From: Lysobacter sp036697405
GTDB lineage: Bacteria; Pseudomonadota; Gammaproteobacteria; Xanthomonadales; Xanthomonadaceae
DNA: 64,000 nt
Reading direction: 5' to 3'
NCBI RefSeq assembly: GCF_036697405.1
Contig: NZ_JBAHWA010000003.1
Location: 62,001-126,000 of the forward strand
Both the position numbers and the translations under genes were made by a program. Below are positions 60,137 through 64,000 of this stretch, in pieces; position 1 is the first letter of the stretch; each line of letters begins with the position of its first letter. A model generated the notes under the pieces. The model did not search any database, was not told the DNA's origin, and saw only the letters and a program-made list of their open reading frames with translations.

Positions 60137-61147
60137 TTAAGCAAACTGCTTGAGGAAACGAACGTCGTTGTCGAAGAAGCTGCGCAGGTCGTCGACGCCA
60201 TAGCGCAGCATCGCGAAGCGCTCCACGCCCAGGCCGAAGGCGTAGCCGGTGTACTTCTCCGGATCGATGCCGACGTTGCGCAGCACGCTCGGATGGACCA
60301 TGCCGCAGCCCAGCACTTCCAGCCAGCGCGTCGAGCCGTCGGGCTGCTGCCAGGCGATGTCGACTTCGGCCGAAGGCTCGGTGAAGGGGAAATAGCTCGG
60401 GCGGAAGCGCATCTCGAAATCGCGCTCGAAGAAGGCGCGCACGAATTCGCTCAGCGTGCCCTTGAGGTCGGCGAAGCTGGCGTGCTCGTCCACCAGCAGG
60501 CCTTCGCACTGGTGGAACATCGGGGTATGGGTCTGGTCGCTGTCGCTGCGGTAGACCTTGCCCAGGGCGATCATGCGCAGCGGCGGCGGGTTGTCCAGCA
60601 TGTAGCGCACCTGCACGCCCGAGGTGTGGGTGCGCAGCAGGCGGGCGACGCCGGCGCTGTCGGGTGGGAAATAGAAGGTGTCGTGCATCGCCCGCGCCGG
60701 ATGGTGCGGCGGGAAATTCAGCGCCTCGAAGTTGTGCCAGTCGTCCTCGATCTCGGGGCCGTCGCTGAGCGCGAAACCGAGCCGGCCGAAGATGTCGGCG
60801 ATGCGCTCCATGGTGCGGCTGACCGGGTGCAGGCCGCCGACGCTGGCGTCCAGGCCCGGCAGGGTCACGTCGATCGATTCGGAAGCCAGGCGCGCGTCCA
60901 GCGCGGCATCGTCCAGGACCTGCTTGCGCTGGTTGAGCGCGGCGGTCAGCTCGTCGCGCGCGCGGTTGATCGCTTCGCCCGCGGTCTTGCGCTGTTCCGG
61001 CGGCAGCGCGCCCAACTGCTTGAGCTGGGCGGTGACGCTGCCGGACTTGCCCAGCAGGGCGATGCGCAGCGCCTCGACCGCGTCGGAACTGGTGGCCGCC
61101 GCGATCTGCGCGAGCGAGTGCTGGCTGAGTTGCTCGATGTCACCCAT
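60137..61147 (-). CDS. pheS: Phenylalanine-tRNA ligase alpha subunit
   Basis: 336 residues starting MGDIEQLSQHSLAQIAAATS. N-terminal coiled-coil for tRNA binding, then class II catalytic core: motif 2 (SDSDQTHTPMFHQCEGLLVD) and motif 3-like (GYAFGLGVERFAMLRYGVDD). Also HPARAMHDTFYFPPDS and the substrate Phe-binding region near FEMRFRPSYFPFTEPSAEVD. It charges tRNA-Phe with PheT. A hairpin of attenuator form lies between rplT and this gene. Confidence 0.98.
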   Translation of the reverse strand: MGDIEQLSQHSLAQIAAATSSDAVEALRIALLGKSGSVTAQLKQLGALPPEQRKTAGEAINRARDELTAALNQRKQVLDDAALDARLASESIDVTLPGLDASVGGLHPVSRTMERIADIFGRLGFALSDGPEIEDDWHNFEALNFPPHHPARAMHDTFYFPPDSAGVARLLRTHTSGVQVRYMLDNPPPLRMIALGKVYRSDSDQTHTPMFHQCEGLLVDEHASFADLKGTLSEFVRAFFERDFEMRFRPSYFPFTEPSAEVDIAWQQPDGSTRWLEVLGCGMVHPSVLRNVGIDPEKYTGYAFGLGVERFAMLRYGVDDLRSFFDNDVRFLKQFA

Positions 61148-61257
61148 GGGGGTCTGCTTCCTTCAATGCCCTGCTGCGATCGGTGGGCGGATCGATTCCG
61201 CCCGGTTCTTCGCGCGCCGCCTTGGCGGGCGCGATTTTCCCGGCGCCCAAAACGGCA

Positions 61258-61285
61258 ATGGGGAAGGACTTGCGCCCTTCCCCAT
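61258..61285 (-). terminator. Terminator/attenuator-like hairpin between rplT and pheS
   Basis: ATGGGGAAGG (minus strand) pairs with CCTTCCCCAT over 10 bases around an 8-base loop, followed by TGCCGTTTTGGG. No Phe-rich leader peptide was found before it. It is placed as the E. coli pheST attenuator would be, but the T-run is weak. Confidence 0.6.
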
Positions 61286-61355
61286 GCCTTAACCACGTTG
61301 TCCCTCGCACCGAACCAGTGCGGGGCACGTGGCTCGGGACGGGGATGGAAACAGG

Positions 61356-61715
61356 TTACGCCGCGAGCGCGCTCTTCGCCTTTTCGGCCAGCGCCGCAAA
61401 ACCCGTCGCATCGTGCACGGCGATATCCGCCAGCACCTTGCGGTCCAGGGTGATGCCGGACTTGAGCAGGCCGTTCATGAAACGGCTGTAGCTCATGCCG
61501 TTGATGCGGGCCGCCGCATTGATGCGGGTGATCCACAGCGAACGGAAATTGCGCTTCTTCTGCTTACGACCGATGTAGGCGTACTGCAGAGCCTTCGTGA
61601 CCGCCTGCTTGGCGACGCGGAAGACTTTGCGGCGGGCGTGATAGTAGCCCTTGGCCTGCTTCAGGATTTTCTTGTGACGGCGGCGCGCCGTAACACCACG
61701 CTTAACTCGTGCCAT
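61356..61715 (-). CDS. rplT: 50S ribosomal protein L20
   Basis: 119 residues, MARVKRGVTARRRHKKILKQ, then AKGYYHARRKVFRVAKQAVT and RQKKRNFR-type basic segment (GRKQKKRNFRSLWITRINAA). Standard sequence and length. L20 represses its own operon in E. coli through an mRNA structure upstream of rpmI. Confidence 0.99.
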   Translation of the reverse strand: MARVKRGVTARRRHKKILKQAKGYYHARRKVFRVAKQAVTKALQYAYIGRKQKKRNFRSLWITRINAAARINGMSYSRFMNGLLKSGITLDRKVLADIAVHDATGFAALAEKAKSALAA

Positions 61716-61728
61716 TGTTCAGTCCTCC

Positions 61729-61926
61729 TCAGAGATACGGCAGCATGCGAACCAGACGGCCCGCGTCCTCGGGACGAACATGGTTCGTCTGCCGCAGGTT
61801 GCGCTTCCGCTTGGTGGCCTTCTTGGTGAGGATGTGGCTCTTGTTGGCGTGGCCGCACTTGAACTTGCCGGAAGCGGTCTTCCGGAAGCGCTTGGCTGCC
61901 GCCCGATTGGTCTTGATCTTGGGCAT
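61729..61926 (-). CDS. rpmI: 50S ribosomal protein L35
   Basis: 65 residues, MPKIKTNRAAAKRFRKTASG, then KFKCGHANKSHILTKKATKR. Standard L35. GAAAGGA lies 7 bases before the ATG. The upstream gene is a lipase with its own terminator, not infC, so this ribosomal operon has its own promoter here. Confidence 0.99.
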   Translation of the reverse strand: MPKIKTNRAAAKRFRKTASGKFKCGHANKSHILTKKATKRKRNLRQTNHVRPEDAGRLVRMLPYL

Positions 61927-62155
61927 TGCGATGTCCTTTCGGAGTTATGTCACTGGCCTGGGCGGTGGCTGAGCCACTCTTTCCGTCCTGCCCTTGCCGG
62001 CTTGTAAGTCATTGATCGAAAACGAGATCAGTAACAGGTCCTGGGTATTGCGCACAACAAACCCGGCGAACCGGGCCGCACATTATGCAGACCCGGGGAT
62101 TGTGATGCAAATCAGCGGTTTAGTCGGCCGCGGATGGCCGCGGACGGCCGCGGGC
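61927..62155 (-). promoter_or_regulatory. Leader region of rpmI operon
   Basis: 229 bases between the lipase-toxin stop and rpmI. It holds a terminator for the lipase gene (62053-62077) and must hold the promoter and, if conserved, the L20-binding leader of the rpmI-rplT-pheST operon. AT-rich patches (TTGTGATGCAAATC, GATCGAAAACGAGAT) could contain promoter elements. No infC-like frame is present. Confidence 0.55.
62053..62077 (-). terminator. Terminator of the lipase-toxin gene
   Basis: On the minus strand CCCGG-TTCG-CCGGG, a stable tetraloop hairpin, is followed by TTTGTTGTG. It lies about 80 bases after the lipase stop and separates that gene from rpmI. Confidence 0.7.
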
Positions 62156-63352
62156 TCAGCGGCCGCGGGCGGCGCTCAGCTGGGCATCCTGGGCCGGTGC
62201 GGCCACAGCGGCGCGCTGGGCCAGCTGCAGGGACTGCTCGCTGCTCTGGGCCAGCGGCTGCTCGCGCCCGCTGGCGACGTCGACATGGGCGACCCGCTGC
62301 GATTCCGGGCGCTGTCCCTCCACCGCGAAGGCGCGCCGGCCGTCCTCGCCGAACACCACCTGGTCGATCCGGTTCAGGCCGCCGCGCTGGGCTTCCAGCG
62401 CCAGCGCCCCGGCCAGCTGCTCGGTCTGGCCGCCGTTGAGGCCGCGCGCGCCGGCGCTGCCCTGGAGGGCGTCGTAGGACTGGCGATAGAGCCCATTGGC
62501 CGGATGCGCGGGGTCGTTCATGCGCGCGCTGCGCTGCTCGAAGTCCTTGCCGAAGACCTTCTCCTGCGCCTCGATCACCGAGTCGATGTAGTGCATGGCG
62601 ACGCCGTGCTTGATCGATTTGACCGGGTTGAGCTTCTGCCAGAAGGACTGCGGATCGGGATCGGGCAGTTCGATCTTGTGGCCGACCGCGTCGGGCATCA
62701 GGTGGCGGATCAGCGGCTTGTGTTCCTGCAGCTCGGTCAGGATTTCGTTCTGCACCGCGTAGCGCCGGATCAGGCCCTGCCCGGCCTCGTGCTTGACCGC
62801 GTCCGGGTCCAGGCCCACGCGCTCCAGGGTCTTGTCGTGCACGCCCGAGGCGTTGAAGGTGACCGCCGGAGTATCGGTGGCCACGGCGGCCGCGGCCGCC
62901 AGGCCGCCGCCCAGGGAATGGCCGGTGATCACCATGTCCTGGCCGAAGGCGACCTTGGCCTGGCGCGCCAGCGCCATGGCCTGGTTGTACTGCGAGGTTT
63001 CGAAGCCCAGGCCCTGGCCGAAGTTGGTCAGCCAGTCCTTGCCCTCGTCGGTGCCGCTGTAGGCCAGCACGTGGCGACCCTGGCCGTCGCCGTAGACCAC
63101 GGCGAGGAAACCGCTGCTCTGGTTCTTCAGCAGGGTCGGGTCGATGCCGGCCTGGCGCAGTTCGTCGTCGCCCATCGGCTTCCAGGCGCCGACGCCCTCT
63201 TGGCGGCCGTTGCGGTCGTAGTCGTAGACGTCGCGCATCAGCTTGGCCAGGGTCATGTCCACCGGCAGCGCGGTCTGCCCGCGCACTTCGTCGGCGAACG
63301 AGGGCCGCTGGCCCTGCTCGCGCACGCGGTCCGGATCGATCTGTGCATTCAT
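62156..63352 (-). CDS. Class 3 lipase with XVIPCD: type IV secretion effector
   Basis: 398 residues, no signal peptide. The N-terminal part is an alpha/beta-hydrolase of the class 3 lipase type: AYSGTDEGKDWLTNFGQGLG and the nucleophile elbow ITGHSLGGG with Ser146; a likely His is in DAVGHKIELP (residue 225). From about residue 278, NDPAHPANGLYRQSYDAL, GLNRIDQVVFGEDG, RRAFAVEG, RVAHVDVASGREQPLAQS match the Xanthomonas VirD4-interacting protein conserved domain (XVIPCD), the C-terminal signal for the bacteria-killing X-T4SS. It is probably an antibacterial phospholipase or lipase effector (X-Tfe). The ankyrin gene directly upstream is its likely immunity partner. Confidence 0.92.
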   Translation of the reverse strand: MNAQIDPDRVREQGQRPSFADEVRGQTALPVDMTLAKLMRDVYDYDRNGRQEGVGAWKPMGDDELRQAGIDPTLLKNQSSGFLAVVYGDGQGRHVLAYSGTDEGKDWLTNFGQGLGFETSQYNQAMALARQAKVAFGQDMVITGHSLGGGLAAAAAVATDTPAVTFNASGVHDKTLERVGLDPDAVKHEAGQGLIRRYAVQNEILTELQEHKPLIRHLMPDAVGHKIELPDPDPQSFWQKLNPVKSIKHGVAMHYIDSVIEAQEKVFGKDFEQRSARMNDPAHPANGLYRQSYDALQGSAGARGLNGGQTEQLAGALALEAQRGGLNRIDQVVFGEDGRRAFAVEGQRPESQRVAHVDVASGREQPLAQSSEQSLQLAQRAAVAAPAQDAQLSAARGR

Positions 63353-63428
63353 CCTTGACGCTCCCCTAGCCCCACCACCGGATACGGCCGGCCGCGATCG
63401 GCCGACGCTCTGTCCTGCCGCTACGCGC

Positions 63429-64000
63429 TCAGCGCGCTCCTTCCAACGCGATGCCGTGCGCGCTCAGCCAGGCCTCGACCGCTTCGCGCTGCTGGCGCGC
63501 CTGCGCGGTCAGCAGCGAGGCGCGGGTCATGAACAGGTAGCGCTGAAACGTCACGCCCTGGGCATTGCGCGCGTTCGCGTCGGCCCCGGCCTTGAGCAGG
63601 TCGAGCGCGCGCTCGGGATCGTTGATCTGGCCCGCTATGTGCAGGGGCGTGTTGCCGACCCGGTCGGCGAGGTTCGGGTCCGCACCCGCGGCCAGCAGGG
63701 CGCGGAACTGGACCTCGCGCTCGCCCATCAGCGCAGAGCGCAGCGGGCCGGCGCCGGATTCGGGATTGCGCACATTGGCGTCGACGCCGCGCGCCAGCAG
63801 TTCGGCCAGATAGGACGCGTCGTTGGCCGCCGCGGCCATGTGCACGACGGTGTCGCCGTCCACGCCGGGCTGCCTGGGATCCGCGCCCGCGTCCAGCAAC
63901 GCCTTCAGGCTGTCCAGGCGCTGGTTGAGCAGCGCCCATTGCAGCAGGGTCACCTGCTTGTCGCCGCGCGCGCCCAGATCGGCGCCGGGCGCGAGCGCGC
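63429..64000 (-). CDS. Ankyrin-repeat protein, probable immunity protein (5' end outside window)
   Basis: At least 190 residues; the frame continues past the right edge, so the N-terminus is unseen. At least four ankyrin repeats: LDSLKALLDAGADPRQPGVD, GDTVVHMAAAANDASYLAEL, REVQFRALLAAGADPNLADR and GNTPLHIAGQINDPERALDL. It ends in a helical tail (ARQQREAVEAWLSAHGIALE). It is 76 bases upstream of the XVIPCD lipase on the same strand. In X-T4SS loci the immunity gene usually sits just upstream of its effector and acts in the periplasm. An immunity role is inferred from position; a signal peptide must be looked for beyond the window. Confidence 0.8.
   Translation of the reverse strand, partial: ALAPGADLGARGDKQVTLLQWALLNQRLDSLKALLDAGADPRQPGVDGDTVVHMAAAANDASYLAELLARGVDANVRNPESGAGPLRSALMGEREVQFRALLAAGADPNLADRVGNTPLHIAGQINDPERALDLLKAGADANARNAQGVTFQRYLFMTRASLLTAQARQQREAVEAWLSAHGIALEGAR

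Noticed and set aside
57992..61453. A 1153-residue plus-strand frame over pheT, pheS and part of rplT
   Set aside because: Antisense to three genes with unmistakable products; same biased composition, no recognisable domain.

Overview
The window is a roughly 70% GC chromosomal segment of a gammaproteobacterium of the Xanthomonadaceae/Lysobacteraceae type, most probably Lysobacter or a close relative. Three things point there: a toxin with a C-terminal XVIPCD domain, the secretion signal of the Xanthomonadales bacteria-killing type IV system; Xanthomonas-like housekeeping gene orders (queA-tgt-yajC-secD-secF, mutY-yggX, rpmI-rplT-pheS-pheT-ihfA-merR); and many dispersed palindromic repeats of the GTAG-headed, REP-like kind. 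No phage, insertion sequence, CRISPR array or rRNA operon was seen. The very high GC content keeps antisense frames open over most real genes, so very long antisense frames were set aside.

Layout. 1-8300: PhoU-like protein (partial), CorC-type membrane protein, ExoD, a TTG-started PhnD-like periplasmic protein overlapping a GGDEF-EAL protein, trmJ divergent from suhB, then a block of three REP-like elements. 8333-14030 (minus strand): secF, secD, yajC, tgt, queA. 14031-15294: gene-free, holding a hexamer microsatellite and a 158-bp tandem repeat. 15295-22341: DesR/DesK-like pair, secreted amidohydrolase with a CIA30-like tail, class III aminotransferase with an unusual leader, two small unknown ORFs, upp. 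22366-29317 (minus): small membrane protein, TMEM43-like protein, metallo-beta-lactamase, gamma-glutamyltransferase with ferredoxin, lipoprotein, coaD, rsmD. 29383-33301 (plus): ftsY, AsmA-like protein, mutY, yggX. 33323-36072: lipoprotein, tRNA-Phe, ECF sigma/RskA anti-sigma pair, Ser/Thr kinase remnant.

36435-44548: Tat-exported subtilase, a secreted unknown protein, then a tight signalling operon: FHA-GAF protein, membrane Ser/Thr kinase with TPRs, soluble histidine kinase and NarL-type response regulator. 44804-51459: lipoprotein, acyl-CoA dehydrogenase, HNH nuclease, an Ala-Pro-linker protein, dxs. 51472-52103: composite palindromic repeats. 52150-54395: DUF3325, PepSY and DUF3649 iron-uptake genes under a good Fur box. 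54621-56653: GumN-like protein and an acyltransferase, followed by tRNA-Pro. 56930-61926 (minus): merR, ihfA, pheT, pheS, rplT, rpmI. 62156-64000 (minus): an ankyrin protein, probably an immunity factor, followed by a class 3 lipase with XVIPCD.

The best candidates for something new are the XVIPCD lipase/ankyrin pair next to rpmI with no infC between, the FHA/STPK/two-component operon with a decayed kinase nearby, the PhnD-coupled c-di-GMP protein, and the MBL/TMEM43 gene set.
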